The position numbers and the translations under genes are program-made. Under the pieces are notes generated by a model. That model saw only the letters and a list, made by a program, of their open reading frames with translations. It ran no database searches and was not told the origin of the DNA. 57,879 nucleotides of DNA, taken from positions 1 to 57,879 of the forward strand of contig JANQOB010000019.1 in NCBI GenBank assembly GCA_028279275.1. Direction: 5' to 3'. This DNA comes from Gammaproteobacteria bacterium. GTDB lineage: Bacteria > Pseudomonadota > Gammaproteobacteria > UBA4575. Positions 35,439 to 46,258 of this stretch are shown piece after piece (within the stretch, counting starts at the first letter, position 1; the number at the start of each line of letters is the position of its first letter).

Positions 35439-38153
35439 TTACGTCAGTTTACCACAGCATTGTTTGTACTTTTTACCCGAACCACATGGACAGGGATCGT
35501 TACGACCAACTTTTTTTTGTGTGCGCTTGAATGGCTGCTGTTTAACTTGTTCTTCTGCTTGAGGGATATTTTCTTGTATCTGTTCTGGATGCAACAAATC
35601 ATCCGCTTCAGCATGCTGATATTGTATGTTTTCGGGCACACGTTGCGCAGCTTCCATTGCTTTAATTTCCTCAAGTGTTGGCAATTCTACCCTAGAGATT
35701 AATGACACAGTTTCATGCTTAATTTGCTCAAGCATTTCTTGAAACATAGCAAAAGCTTCGCGCTTATATTCTTGTTTAGGATTTTTTTGCGCATAACCAC
35801 GCAAGCCAATGCCTTGACGCAAATAATCCATAGCCGCTAAATGTTCCTTCCAACGATGATCAAGCACATCCAACATAAACTTTTTCTCAAGTTGACGCAT
35901 TGCGTCTCCACCAATGCGATCTTGTTTTTCTTGAAATAATTTTTCTACTCGCTCATGAATGCGCTCACGTATTTCATCTTCTGCAACCATGTCATCTTCA
36001 TCTAACCATTGCTGAATAGGAAACGTTAAGCCAAAGTCACTTTTAAATGCATTCGTTAGGCCTTCAACATCCCATTGCTCATCCATACTGCCAGGTGGAA
36101 TATATTGACTAACTTCTGCATCAGTTACATCTTCACGAATTGCCGCCAAGTTCTCCGATATATCTTCTTCTTGCATTAGATCACGACGTTGTTCATAAAC
36201 GACTTTACGTTGATCATTAGCAACATCATCATATTCCAATAAATGTTTACGAATATCGAAGTTATGTGATTCAACTTTGCGTTGTGCATTCTCAATAGCT
36301 TTTGACACCCAAGGATGTTCTATAGACTCTCCTTGTTGCATACCTAACTTTTGCATTAAGCCCCTAACTTTATCGGAAGCAAAAATCCGCATTAAATTAT
36401 CTTCCATGGATAGATAAAAACGGCTTGAGCCCGGATCACCTTGGCGGCCAGACCGTCCGCGCAGCTGATTATCGATACGTCGTGATTCATGTCTTTCAGT
36501 TCCGATAATATGCAATCCACCTGAATCGAGCACTGCATCATGACGCTTTTGCCACTCGGCTTTCACATCATCGATATTGGAATCGATTGCGTCTTTTTCG
36601 TCTAATGCTTGCAACTCAGCATCTAAACTTCCTCCCAAAACTATATCAGTACCACGACCTGCCATATTCGTGGCGATAGTAACCGTACCCGGTCGACCTG
36701 CCTGAGCAATTATGTGAGACTCTTTTTCATGTTGTTTAGCATTGAGCACCTGATGCTCTATGTTAGATTTTTTTAACACATTGGAAATAAGTTCTGATGA
36801 CTCAATGGATGTTGTTCCAACCAACACTGGTTGGCCTCGTTGCACACAATCTTTTATATCTTCAATAATTGCATCGTATTTTTCATTGAGTGTTAGATAA
36901 ACTAAATCACCCATATCATCACGGATCATGTCTCTGTGAGTTGGAATCACGACTACTTCTAATCCATAAATAGACTGAAATTCAAATGCCTCGGTATCTG
37001 CAGTACCCGTCATACCGGAGAGCTTGTTGTAAAGGCGAAAATAATTTTGAAATGTTATCGAAGCTAGAGTCTGATTTTCATTCTGAATTTTCACACCTTC
37101 TTTTGCTTCAACGGCTTGGTGCAGTCCATCAGACCAACGTCGTCCAGGCATAGTTCGGCCAGTAAATTCGTCAACGATGATGACCTGTCCATCCTTAACG
37201 ATATAGTCAACATTTTTTTGAAACAATGCATGAGCGCGTAATGCCGCATTAATATGATGTAATAAACTTATATTTGCAGAGTCATAAAGTGTTTCACCCT
37301 CGCCTAATAAATTCTGTCCAACAAGAAGATCCTCAATTCGCTGATGCCCTTCCTCAGTAAGAAAAATTTGCTTGCTCTTTTCATCTACACTGTAATCACC
37401 CGGACCCTCTTCTTCTTCTTGTGCAACCAACTTTGGTACCAACTTATTAATTGCCATATACATATCGGAATTTTCACCAGTAGGACCCGAAATAATCAAA
37501 GGTGTGCGTGCTTCATCGATTAATATCGAATCCACTTCATCCACAACAGCAAAATTAAGTTCACGTTGTACACAACCCTCAATAGAAAACTCCATATTGT
37601 CGCGTAAATAATCAAACCCAAATTCATTATTGGTGCCATAGGTAATATCTGCGGCATAAGCTTCTTTGCGTTCTTCATGTAACATGCCTCCCGTCACCAC
37701 ACCAACCTTCATACCAAGAAAACGATAGATTTCTCCCATCCATTTAGCATCACGTTTTGCCAAATAATCGTTGACGGTGACAACATGGGCACCTTTCTCA
37801 GTTAAGGCATTTAAATAGATCGGCAAAGTGGCCACCAGTGTTTTGCCTTCACCCGTGCGCATCTCAGCAATCTTGCCATCATTGAGTACCATGCCACCTA
37901 TGAGTTGCACATCAAAATGTCGCATACCCAATGTACGAACAGCAGCTTCTCGAACAGTCGCAAATGCATCAGGAAGGATAGCTTCGAGACTCGTACCACT
38001 TTTTATCTGTTCACGAAATTCAATGGTTTTATTTTTTAATGCTTGGTCATCTAAAGCCTTATACGAAGACTCAAGATCATTAATTTTCTTAACGGCCTTA
38101 CTATATTGCTTGACTAATCGCTGATTGCGACTACCAAATATTTTTTGAAACAT
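35439..38153 (-). CDS. secA: Preprotein translocase ATPase SecA
   Basis: 904 residues. The motor that drives preproteins through SecYEG. Walker A GEGKT is at 101-105 and the [13 protein letters not shown] motif near 208. The C-terminal SEC-C zinc motif [13 protein letters not shown], which binds SecB, is complete. It follows the M23 peptidase gene by about 200 bases; no secM gene is present. Confidence 0.98.
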   Translation of the reverse strand: MFQKIFGSRNQRLVKQYSKAVKKINDLESSYKALDDQALKNKTIEFREQIKSGTSLEAILPDAFATVREAAVRTLGMRHFDVQLIGGMVLNDGKIAEMRTGEGKTLVATLPIYLNALTEKGAHVVTVNDYLAKRDAKWMGEIYRFLGMKVGVVTGGMLHEERKEAYAADITYGTNNEFGFDYLRDNMEFSIEGCVQRELNFAVVDEVDSILIDEARTPLIISGPTGENSDMYMAINKLVPKLVAQEEEEGPGDYSVDEKSKQIFLTEEGHQRIEDLLVGQNLLGEGETLYDSANISLLHHINAALRAHALFQKNVDYIVKDGQVIIVDEFTGRTMPGRRWSDGLHQAVEAKEGVKIQNENQTLASITFQNYFRLYNKLSGMTGTADTEAFEFQSIYGLEVVVIPTHRDMIRDDMGDLVYLTLNEKYDAIIEDIKDCVQRGQPVLVGTTSIESSELISNVLKKSNIEHQVLNAKQHEKESHIIAQAGRPGTVTIATNMAGRGTDIVLGGSLDAELQALDEKDAIDSNIDDVKAEWQKRHDAVLDSGGLHIIGTERHESRRIDNQLRGRSGRQGDPGSSRFYLSMEDNLMRIFASDKVRGLMQKLGMQQGESIEHPWVSKAIENAQRKVESHNFDIRKHLLEYDDVANDQRKVVYEQRRDLMQEEDISENLAAIREDVTDAEVSQYIPPGSMDEQWDVEGLTNAFKSDFGLTFPIQQWLDEDDMVAEDEIRERIHERVEKLFQEKQDRIGGDAMRQLEKKFMLDVLDHRWKEHLAAMDYLRQGIGLRGYAQKNPKQEYKREAFAMFQEMLEQIKHETVSLISRVELPTLEEIKAMEAAQRVPENIQYQHAEADDLLHPEQIQENIPQAEEQVKQQPFKRTQKKVGRNDPCPCGSGKKYKQCCGKLT

Positions 38154-38356
38154 ACGTTATTTTTTTAATACTAGACGTGTGTTAAAAGATCGGCACAACA
38201 TCCAAAATATTGCAGAACAAACCAGATCTATTAATATTAGTGAAAAAATATAAGTTTTACGTTTGAAGCTAGCCAGGAAGTATACACTAGCCTAAAGAAA
38301 GAAATAACAAAGCGTTACGAACTAATATTCAGTCGTCAGATTATTCTAGAATTTAC
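38154..38356. other. 203-bp intergenic region upstream of secA
   Basis: AT-rich; it must contain the secA promoter and leader. I see no SecM-like arrest-peptide frame and no clear terminator. Confidence 0.45.
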
Positions 38357-39265
38357 CTATTCAATAAACTTCATAGGATCAATTCGTGCACCATCTTTGA
38401 TAACTTCGAAATGCACGTGTGGTCCTGTAGAACGACCCGTACTACCTAGCTTAGCAATCACTTGACCTCGTTTGATTGCTTCACCAACCTGAACTAATAC
38501 CATCTGATTGTGTCCATAGCGGGTAACATAACCGTTGCCATGGTCGATCTCGACTAGATAACCATAAGCCCCTTTTTTGCCCGCTTTAGTAACTACTCCA
38601 CCGGCCACTGATACCACATCATTGCCGGTCTTTCCCGCAAAATCCACACCACGATGCATCTCTGTTTTGCCAGAAAATGGACTAGTGCGTTTACCGAAAT
38701 ATGAAGAAATCCAGCCATGAATCACTGGGCGTCCCTGTGGACGCGTTTCTTGCTCTAATTTTTCATCAATCAGCAAATCATTTAATACACTTAATTGATA
38801 TTCGCGGTTTTCAATTTCCGCATTGAGCCGAGCTAGTACAGCATCAATCTCCATATCAACATCCTGATCATTCTCTAATGTTGAGCCTGCGCCGCCCACA
38901 CCTGGAGTAGAATCAAAACTAAATTCGTCAGAATCAAGGCCCGCCATACTGACTAACATATTGCCAAGCGCATCGATACGATTTATGTGCGCTTGCAGTA
39001 AACCGACTTTAGTTGTTAAAGCATCTACATGGGTTTCGCTCTCGCGCTTAGCTAATTGCAGACGCTCATTTTGAGCACTTACATCTGCTTTCCACTCATT
39101 TATGATTGTTTTATGACCATATGAGACACCTAGCAAATACCCCCCGCCCAATAAAACCGCGGAAACAGCAATTACTCCAAAAATTAAAGAAATTTTATTT
39201 AATCTATGCATTGGTTTTGCATAGACATGATTTGTTTGCGGACGTGGAAAAATGATAATGTTCAT
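38357..39265 (-). CDS. M23 family metallopeptidase (LytM-type), membrane-anchored
   Basis: 302 residues. A single N-terminal membrane helix (about 26-48) is followed by coiled-coil segments (about 55-100 and 135-170) and a C-terminal peptidase M23 domain. The zinc ligands His204 and Asp208 (HRGVD) and the HVHF pair His283/His285 are present, so it should be an active peptidoglycan endopeptidase facing the periplasm. The gene is between dciA (divergent) and secA, the place occupied by a similar M23 gene in Pseudomonas. Confidence 0.93.
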   Translation of the reverse strand: MNIIIFPRPQTNHVYAKPMHRLNKISLIFGVIAVSAVLLGGGYLLGVSYGHKTIINEWKADVSAQNERLQLAKRESETHVDALTTKVGLLQAHINRIDALGNMLVSMAGLDSDEFSFDSTPGVGGAGSTLENDQDVDMEIDAVLARLNAEIENREYQLSVLNDLLIDEKLEQETRPQGRPVIHGWISSYFGKRTSPFSGKTEMHRGVDFAGKTGNDVVSVAGGVVTKAGKKGAYGYLVEIDHGNGYVTRYGHNQMVLVQVGEAIKRGQVIAKLGSTGRSTGPHVHFEVIKDGARIDPMKFIE

Positions 39266-39349
39266 TTTAAATTTTTATATTTATTATTTATTGTCCGTGT
39301 TCAATAAAGCTAGCTTCAACATTAGTTACATTCCATGTAATAAAGACTG

Positions 39350-39775
39350 ATGCAAAAATTCTCTTCTTACATCAGTGCAGATCTGCAAAAAAAGGCTAAA
39401 CTGCTACATAGGCTCACCCTGAGCATTAGAATGCAGTTACCTGAAGACCTAGCCAGACACTGTTGGGTTGCTAGTATCGAAAACCGCACCCTCACAATCA
39501 TCACAGATGACCCTAATCGGGCAAGTGTTATTCGATTTCAGCAACGCGAGATACTGAAACAGCTGAATCAAGAACTAAGTCTTACTGTAAAGGAATACTT
39601 GAATCAAATAAAGGTTAAAATAAGTAACGTAATCAGTGGTGGCAACCATCCGATGAGTGCGCGAAATTTGTCCCCAAACACTGCTAATCACATCTCTCAA
39701 TGTGCCAGTAATATCAAGGATTTAGATCTCCAAAAAGCCATCCAAAAGCTGGCGGAGCGTGGTCAATTTGACTAA
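39350..39775 (+). CDS. dciA: DciA (DUF721) replicative helicase loader
   Basis: 141 residues. The N-terminal DUF721 domain (about 10-95) carries the pattern around HCWVASIENRTLTI typical of DciA, the ancestral loader of DnaB onto DNA in bacteria that lack DnaC. The C-terminal tail is variable and probably flexible. Its place between lpxC and the M23-secA genes is conserved in gammaproteobacteria such as Pseudomonas. Confidence 0.88.
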   Translation: MQKFSSYISADLQKKAKLLHRLTLSIRMQLPEDLARHCWVASIENRTLTIITDDPNRASVIRFQQREILKQLNQELSLTVKEYLNQIKVKISNVISGGNHPMSARNLSPNTANHISQCASNIKDLDLQKAIQKLAERGQFD

Positions 39776-39836
39776 TAATTAATCGAGTTAGTTAGTGAGA
39801 CAATTGGGATTTGCAAAGAAGTGATATACAGGTAGT

Positions 39837-40754
39837 TTAAGCGCTTGCACTGATAGGTCGACTGTAGAAAATTGGGACATCTTCCGCATCGTCTTCAAAA
39901 GTAACTTCTTCCCAGGCATCCGTTACCGCAACAAGCTGACGTAGTAGCTTATTATTAAGTGCATGACCCGATTTATATCCACTGAATGCGCCAATTAAAC
40001 TATGGCCAAGTAGATACAAATCACCAATCGCATCGAGAATTTTATGTTTTACAAATTCATCCTCGTAACGCAAGCCATCTTCATTAAGAATTCGGTGATC
40101 ATCAACAGCGATTGAATTATCTAGACTGCCACCCAAAGCAAGATTTTTCGAACGCAATGTTTCAAAATCACGCATGAAACCAAATGTGCGCGAGCGTGAT
40201 ACTTCCTTTACAAAAGAAGTCGTAGAAAAATCCAGTTCGGCTTTTTGAGGAGCCGCTTGGAATACCGGATGATCAAAATCGATTGTGAAACCCACTTTGA
40301 ACCCATCAAAAGGATCAAATCTGGCCCACTTATCATCTTCTTTAATCTCAACCGATTGAATTATGCGAATAAATTTCTTAGGCGCATTTTGTTCAATAAT
40401 ACCGGCAGACTGAACTAGGAATACAAATGGACCCGCACTACCATCCATGATGGGTACCTCGGCCGCACTTACATCTACATAAGCATTATCAATACCTAGG
40501 CCAGCTATTGCTGAAAGCAGGTGCTCAACAGTAGAAATACGCACATCGCCAGCTACTAATGTAGTAGACAAACTCGTATCTCCTACGTTTTCCGGACTGG
40601 CTTTGATTTCTACTGGAGGTTCTAGATCGATACGGCGAAATACTACACCTGTGTTAATAGGTGCAGGCCGTAAAGTTAAGTAAACTTTTTTACCCGTATG
40701 TAAACCTACGCCAGTTGCGCGAATTACATTTTTCAGTGTTCTTTGTTTTATCAC
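39837..40754 (-). CDS. lpxC: UDP-3-O-acyl-N-acetylglucosamine deacetylase
   Basis: 305 residues. The zinc deacetylase that commits to lipid A synthesis. Zinc ligands His78, His237 and Asp241 and the catalytic His264 are in place. The start is GTG with an AGGA about eleven bases upstream. It is the last gene on the dcw side, 290 bases from ftsZ. Confidence 0.97.
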   Translation of the reverse strand: MIKQRTLKNVIRATGVGLHTGKKVYLTLRPAPINTGVVFRRIDLEPPVEIKASPENVGDTSLSTTLVAGDVRISTVEHLLSAIAGLGIDNAYVDVSAAEVPIMDGSAGPFVFLVQSAGIIEQNAPKKFIRIIQSVEIKEDDKWARFDPFDGFKVGFTIDFDHPVFQAAPQKAELDFSTTSFVKEVSRSRTFGFMRDFETLRSKNLALGGSLDNSIAVDDHRILNEDGLRYEDEFVKHKILDAIGDLYLLGHSLIGAFSGYKSGHALNNKLLRQLVAVTDAWEEVTFEDDAEDVPIFYSRPISASA

Positions 40755-41044
40755 GGATCGTAAGTCCTATTCGATCGCTAATCCTATTTGATTACAGGTA
40801 TTAATTGGACACCCCTATTTGGATGCTCTTAACCGTATCCTTGTGGCATACAAGCATCCTTATTGGGCTCATATGACAACACTATTAAAGAGCGGCGTAA
40901 TTATTACATAAATCCTACAACTTCGCTGTTAGGGGTTTTGAACCTCTACAGGACATTTGGTTCCTTTTACCCTCTCAATAGACCAAATTTAAATCAACCA
41001 CTTAGCAATCTGAACACTAAAATCCATGGTTATTGCTTAAATGG
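40755..41044. other. 290-bp gap between ftsZ and lpxC
   Basis: It holds no gene. It contains several inverted repeats: TTTGGT and ACCAAA arms about 20 bases apart (40970-41000), a 7-bp stem with one mismatch around 40932-40948, and GGATGC and GCATCC arms near 40820-40858. None has a clear T-run. The lpxC promoter must lie here, but no convincing boxes were found. Confidence 0.45.
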
Positions 41045-42232
41045 CTAATCTGCCTGCCGACGTAAAAAAGCTGGAATATCCAAGTAATCCAGATCGTAAT
41101 CATCCTCTTTCTCGCTAGACTTGACGTCAACTACGGTCTTGGCACGATTCTCAGTACGAATTGCAACGGGTGCTTCAAGCTCTTCCTCCACATCCATTAC
41201 GGCTGGGTCTTCGATGACTTTTTTAGGCTTAGTCTCCACGAGTTTTACACTAGGTCGAGCCGGCATCGCCATACTCTGCGAACCTATACCCGTCGCAACT
41301 AACGTAACTCGAAGATTATCTGCCATAGATTCATCGATGACTGTACCCACTACTACTGTTGCATCATCCGAAGCGAGACCTTTAATGTGATTTCCGACTT
41401 CTTCAAACTCTCCAATAGAAAGACTGGTACTTGCAGTCACATTAACCAGAATTCCTTTGGCGCCAGAAATGTTTACATCTTCTAGCAATGGACTTGAGAT
41501 GGCAGACTCTGCAGCTTCACGCGCACGTTCAGTACCTACAGATATTCCAGAACCCATCATAGCCATACCCATTTCTGACATCACAGTTCGCACATCTGCA
41601 AAATCAACATTAATTAAGCCCGGGCAAGTAATAAGTTCAGCGATCCCCTGAACTGCACCGTGTAACACATCATTTGCAGATTTAAATGCTTCAAGCAAAT
41701 TTGTATCTTTTCCTAGAACAGTTAACAGTTTCTCATTTGGGATGGTAATTAATGAATCTACATGTTTGCTGAGTTCTTCAATTCCTGTATCTGCAATTTG
41801 CATGCGTTTTGATCCTTCAAACGGAAAAGGTTTGGTTACTACAGCAACCGTTAAGATACCCAGCTCTTTTGCAACCTCGGCAACAACAGGCGCGGCACCC
41901 GTCCCAGTTCCACCCCCCATACCTGCCGTGATGAATAGCATATCGGCACCGGCAATTACATCATGAATGCGGTCACGATCTTCGATCGCGGCTTCACGAC
42001 CCACTACAGGATTAGCCCCTGCACCCAAACCTTTAGTGATCTCACTCCCCATTTGTAATACCGTTTTGGCATTAGTATTTTTTAATGCTTGTGAGTCAGT
42101 GTTCGCACATACGAAATCAACTCCTTCAATAGCAGAGTTCACCATATGCTGTACGGCATTACCGCCGCCACCGCCAACACCAATTACTTTTATCACAGCG
42201 CTTTGGCTGTATGCGTCCATTAATTCAAACAT
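41045..42232 (-). CDS. ftsZ: Cell division GTPase FtsZ
   Basis: 395 residues. The tubulin-like protein that forms the division ring. The GTP-binding signature GGGTGTG is at 106-112. A variable linker (about 320-378) ends in the conserved tail [11 protein letters not shown] that binds FtsA, ZipA and probably ZapD. A strong GAGGAG ribosome site lies just before ATG. It follows ftsA by 66 bases. Confidence 0.98.
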   Translation of the reverse strand: MFELMDAYSQSAVIKVIGVGGGGGNAVQHMVNSAIEGVDFVCANTDSQALKNTNAKTVLQMGSEITKGLGAGANPVVGREAAIEDRDRIHDVIAGADMLFITAGMGGGTGTGAAPVVAEVAKELGILTVAVVTKPFPFEGSKRMQIADTGIEELSKHVDSLITIPNEKLLTVLGKDTNLLEAFKSANDVLHGAVQGIAELITCPGLINVDFADVRTVMSEMGMAMMGSGISVGTERAREAAESAISSPLLEDVNISGAKGILVNVTASTSLSIGEFEEVGNHIKGLASDDATVVVGTVIDESMADNLRVTLVATGIGSQSMAMPARPSVKLVETKPKKVIEDPAVMDVEEELEAPVAIRTENRAKTVVDVKSSEKEDDYDLDYLDIPAFLRRQAD

Positions 42233-42298
42233 GATGCTTCTCCTCTAGTTTACATTTACATGCTAAAAATTAAGTAATAAGCCCGCTTAATCGCGCAA

Positions 42299-43534
42299 CT
42301 AAAAACTCCCCTGAAACCAATTCTTCATCCTCTTTAATGCACTGCCAACATTAGAATCACTAAACAATGAAGCTTCTCCCATATGTTGATTTTTATGCCC
42401 AAACAACAACAAACCCACACCTGTTGCATGTATTGGATTACGAACTACATCAACCAGACCTGTAACATATTGAGGTAGTCCTAAACGCACAGGCATATGA
42501 AATACTTCTTCCGCCAAATCAACCACTCCCTCCATTTTCGAACTTCCACCTGTTAGAACGACACCAGCGGCAACTAAATCTTCAAAACCACTACGACGTA
42601 ACTCGGCATGTACTAAGGACAGCAACTCTTCATAACGGGGTTCAACTACCTCTGCCAGCGTTTGTCGGGATAACCTACGTGGTTCACGATCACCAACGCT
42701 GGGTACTTCAATTGTGTCATCGGGATTTGCAAGTTGCCGCAAGGCACAAGCATATTTAATTTTAATCTCTTCAGCATATTGCGTAGGTGTGCGCATGGCG
42801 ACAGCAATATCATTTGTGACTTGATCACCGGCAATAGGAATCACTGAAGTGTGCTTAATTGCACCTTCAGTAAATACTGCTACGTCAGTCGTACCACCCC
42901 CAATATCCACTAAACAAATTCCGAGTTCTTTTTCATCATCGGTTAACACGGAATAGCTAGATGCAAGTTGTTCTAGAATAATGTCGTCCACTTCCAAACC
43001 ACATCGACGAACACACTTAACTATGTTTTGAGCGGCACTTTCTGCACCTGTAACAAGATGCACTTTTGCCTCTAGACGTACACCAGACATGCCAACAGGC
43101 TCACGAATCCCTTCTTGCTGATCAATCACAAATTCTTGTGGCATTACGTGTAACACACGCTGATCTGCAGGTATCGCAACAGCTCTTGCAGCATCAATCA
43201 CTCGTTCAACATCATTTGCTGAGACCTCACGATCTTTTATCGCAACAATTCCATGTGAATTCATACTACGTATGTGACTACCGGCGATTCCCGCAAATAC
43301 TGAATGAATTTGACAGCCCGCCATTAACTCGGCTTCTTCTATACATCGCTGAATCGACTGTACAGTCGATTCGATATTTACGACGACGCCTTTTTTAAGT
43401 CCGCGTGAGGGATGTGAACCAATCCCAACGATCTCTAGTTGATTGTCTTCGTTTACTTCACCCACGATGGCGGTAATTTTGGAAGTGCCAATATCCAATC
43501 CTACGATCATACTTTTATCAACTTTACGACTCAT
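42299..43534 (-). CDS. ftsA: Cell division protein FtsA
   Basis: 411 residues. An actin-like ATPase tethering FtsZ to the membrane. Nucleotide-binding DIGTSK near 15 and DIGGGTTD near 210 are visible. A C-terminal amphipathic helix (KRMKNWFQG) anchors it to the inner membrane. Its ATG overlaps the ftsQ stop by four bases. Confidence 0.97.
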   Translation of the reverse strand: MSRKVDKSMIVGLDIGTSKITAIVGEVNEDNQLEIVGIGSHPSRGLKKGVVVNIESTVQSIQRCIEEAELMAGCQIHSVFAGIAGSHIRSMNSHGIVAIKDREVSANDVERVIDAARAVAIPADQRVLHVMPQEFVIDQQEGIREPVGMSGVRLEAKVHLVTGAESAAQNIVKCVRRCGLEVDDIILEQLASSYSVLTDDEKELGICLVDIGGGTTDVAVFTEGAIKHTSVIPIAGDQVTNDIAVAMRTPTQYAEEIKIKYACALRQLANPDDTIEVPSVGDREPRRLSRQTLAEVVEPRYEELLSLVHAELRRSGFEDLVAAGVVLTGGSSKMEGVVDLAEEVFHMPVRLGLPQYVTGLVDVVRNPIHATGVGLLLFGHKNQHMGEASLFSDSNVGSALKRMKNWFQGSF

Positions 43535-44370
43535 AAACTGGGTTCCGAGGAATGAATATTTGAATATGGATTTTGACTTAAGTTATGAGCGTATTGAGGA
43601 CTTTTCCATTCAATTGCCAAGCCATTGGTATACCTCAGATCTATTTTTTTCACTTCTGTGATATTGGCAGATAGGTATTGCTCATATGCAGTGATAAATC
43701 TCTCAATTTTTTTAGCAACGTCTCCATCTCCAATAGAAATCACCAACCCATCCGATAACACTAAATGTTTAGATTGACGCTCGTCCTCAAATAATCCGCG
43801 CAATTTCATACCAAACGGTTCTAGCTGTTGCATACTATTTTCAAATGTACGCGCCAAATCTTTTGCTCTAACTTCTTCACCATATAGCATAGGCAAATGT
43901 TGATATGCATTGACATCAGTGGGAAAAAACAAATCTCCATACGCATTCATAAGTCCGACATCGCCCCAACGAGCAATAGGGTTATGCTGAAAAATTTTCA
44001 CGCTCAATGTATCTGGCCAATACCTTTGCACCGAAGCTTTATGTACCCAGGTTAATTTTTCTAGCGCTTTTTCAAGTTGATCCATTTGCACGTGTAAAAA
44101 TCCACCTGCACTGTGGTTGCGAATAATAGCTTTTAATGCGACAAGGTCAACTGCATCAACTTCACCACTAATATTCACATGTTCAATCAAAGGCCATGCA
44201 GCAACAAAGTGCTGATTATTTCGAACATAAGTAGAAAAGTACACAATGACAATTAATAACATAATCACTACAACTACATCCCAAGCATCACGCATAGAAA
44301 AAGTCTGTACGTAATTTTTTTTACGTTTAACCTTATTACGCCTTCGATTTATCTTTTTGTTACGTTTCAT
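43531..44370 (-). CDS. ftsQ: Cell division protein FtsQ
   Basis: About 279 residues. A very basic cytosolic tail (1-22) and one membrane helix (about 33-53) precede a periplasmic POTRA domain (about 62-130) and the FtsQ domain. It joins FtsB and FtsL in the divisome. The ATG at 44370 overlaps the ddl stop as ATGA; an ATG at 44382 would add four residues. Confidence 0.94.
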   Translation of the reverse strand: MKRNKKINRRRNKVKRKKNYVQTFSMRDAWDVVVVIMLLIVIVYFSTYVRNNQHFVAAWPLIEHVNISGEVDAVDLVALKAIIRNHSAGGFLHVQMDQLEKALEKLTWVHKASVQRYWPDTLSVKIFQHNPIARWGDVGLMNAYGDLFFPTDVNAYQHLPMLYGEEVRAKDLARTFENSMQQLEPFGMKLRGLFEDERQSKHLVLSDGLVISIGDGDVAKKIERFITAYEQYLSANITEVKKIDLRYTNGLAIEWKSPQYAHNLSQNPYSNIHSSEPSL

Positions 44371-45332
44371 GCGGTCACACACATCTCAGAAGTTAACTTA
44401 GAATCTTCTTTAAAAGATGTTTGTAATATTCTAATTACTAACTCATTAAAACTGATTCCATCAGCTTTTGCTGCCATTGGAACAAGACTATGATCCGTCA
44501 TTCCTGGAACAGTGTTGACTTCCAAAAACCATGGTTGTTGTTGATCATCCAACATCACATCCACTCGCCCCCAACCCGATGCTTCCGTAACGTTAAAAGC
44601 GTCAAGTGCAAGAGATTGAATTTTTTTCTCAACTTTTTCATCCAAACCACAGGGACAATGATACTCAGTATCGCTTGCTTGATATTTAGCTTCATAATCA
44701 TAAAAAGTATTTGGGGTTTCTAAGCGAATGATAGGAAGCGCTCTCCCATTCAAGATCGCAACCGTATACTCCTTCCCCGTAATCCACTGTTCAGCAATAA
44801 CCGTTTCTTCATACTTGCAAGCATCAGCCCAAGCTGCAGCGATTTCATGTTTAGCATTGACTTTAGTCATCCCTATACTTGATCCTTGGGATGCCGGTTT
44901 GAATATCATCGGTAATCCCAGCCTAGAAACTAAATAATCTTCGCTAATATCTTCAGTCAACTGTTCATAATTGGGAGTTGGAATTTTGCAGCCTTGCCAT
45001 ATCTGTTTAGTCATTAACTTATTCATACAAATACTGGAGGCCATTACACCGCTGCCACTATATGGCAAACCCATCACCTCTAAACCTCCTTGAATGCAAC
45101 CGTCTTCACCAAGCGGGCCATGCAAAGCGATAAATACACGCGAAAAATTTCCCGCAGATAATTTTTCGAAAATATTGCTATCAACATCGATTGCTTCCAC
45201 TTGCACGTTTTCCGTTTGCAAGGCATTTAATACAGCCGTCCCACTTTTAAGTGAAATTTCTCGCTCAGCAGAGGGCCCGCCCATTAAAACTGCAACTTTG
45301 CCAAAGCTACGGAAATTTTCTTTTGCAACCAT
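44367..45332 (-). CDS. ddl: D-alanine--D-alanine ligase
   Basis: About 321 residues. An ATP-grasp enzyme making D-Ala-D-Ala for peptidoglycan. GGPSAEREISLKSG near 18 and YSGSGVMASS with catalytic Ser are typical of the DdlB form found in dcw clusters. The ATG at 45332 overlaps the murB stop by one base (TGATG); a GTG one codon upstream is possible. Confidence 0.96.
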   Translation of the reverse strand: MVAKENFRSFGKVAVLMGGPSAEREISLKSGTAVLNALQTENVQVEAIDVDSNIFEKLSAGNFSRVFIALHGPLGEDGCIQGGLEVMGLPYSGSGVMASSICMNKLMTKQIWQGCKIPTPNYEQLTEDISEDYLVSRLGLPMIFKPASQGSSIGMTKVNAKHEIAAAWADACKYEETVIAEQWITGKEYTVAILNGRALPIIRLETPNTFYDYEAKYQASDTEYHCPCGLDEKVEKKIQSLALDAFNVTEASGWGRVDVMLDDQQQPWFLEVNTVPGMTDHSLVPMAAKADGISFNELVIRILQTSFKEDSKLTSEMCVTA

Positions 45333-46258
45333 CACGCTGCCTCACCGATGATTTTTACTTCAGGGATCAATGACACTCCTCGTTCAGTTTCAACTATGTT
45401 TCGTACTTGTAAAATTAGTTTTTCAATATCACTAGCACTTGCATCACCAGAGTTAATAATGAAATTGGCATGTTTAGTAGAAATCTGTGCACCGCCCACT
45501 GCCAAACCCTTTAAATTACAAGATTCAATTAATCGCGCAGCAAAGTCGTTTTCGGGATTACGAAACACCGAACCACAACTATTTGCACCAACTGGTTGTG
45601 CAGTGTTTCGTTTATCTAAAAGTTCTCTTATAGTTTGCTTGGCCAGAGTTCCATCACCTTGTTTAAACTTGAATATTGCGGCTACAAACCATTCATCCTG
45701 CAATCCTTTAACAGAACGGTAACCAATTTCAAAATCACTAGGTTCACGCTTAAGTAATTCACCGTTACGCTTTAACGTTTCAACTTCTACAACATGACTC
45801 CATGTTTCACTACCATAAGCCCCTGAGTTCATAGCCAATGCGCCTCCGACCGTACCCGGTATACCAGCAAGAAATTCCGCACCTTGTAGATCAAACTCTG
45901 CTGAAACACGTGCTAACTTTGCGCATGACACGCCCACCTCTGCACGCATTAAATTCTCACTAACCTTTTCTATTTTATTCATGCAACTATGCATGACGAT
46001 CACAACGCCGCGGATACCACCATCTCTTATCAATACGTTGGTACCTCTCCCTAGCCAAGTAATTGGCAAAGCAGCATCCAAAGCGCTTAAAAAATTCTGT
46101 AAATCTTCTAGGTCCGCAGGTTGAAAGAGAACATCTGCTAAACCACCTACTTTCCAACTTGTGAAGCGTGCCAAATGAACATTTTTATCAAGCTGTCCTC
46201 TCACGGAGTAGTTTTGCATTTCCACTTGTGAATTTTCTCTCTTAACTGCATTCATCAT
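45332..46258 (-). CDS. murB: UDP-N-acetylenolpyruvoylglucosamine reductase
   Basis: 308 residues. An FAD enzyme reducing the enolpyruvyl group to give UDP-MurNAc. FAD-binding GRGTN (70-74) and GIPGTVGGAL (132-141) are seen, with the catalytic Ser230 (CGSVFRNP) and Glu300. The short form matches type II MurB rather than the E. coli enzyme. Its start overlaps the murC stop by one base. Confidence 0.95.
   Translation of the reverse strand: MMNAVKRENSQVEMQNYSVRGQLDKNVHLARFTSWKVGGLADVLFQPADLEDLQNFLSALDAALPITWLGRGTNVLIRDGGIRGVVIVMHSCMNKIEKVSENLMRAEVGVSCAKLARVSAEFDLQGAEFLAGIPGTVGGALAMNSGAYGSETWSHVVEVETLKRNGELLKREPSDFEIGYRSVKGLQDEWFVAAIFKFKQGDGTLAKQTIRELLDKRNTAQPVGANSCGSVFRNPENDFAARLIESCNLKGLAVGGAQISTKHANFIINSGDASASDIEKLILQVRNIVETERGVSLIPEVKIIGEAA

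Noticed and set aside
35460..35702. 80-codon plus-strand frame opposite the C-terminus of secA
   Set aside because: It is the complement of the SEC-C zinc-motif region; the coding strand is clearly secA.
38154..38356. Possible secM upstream of secA
   Set aside because: No frame with a signal peptide and arrest motif is present. The upstream gene is an M23 peptidase, as in Pseudomonas.
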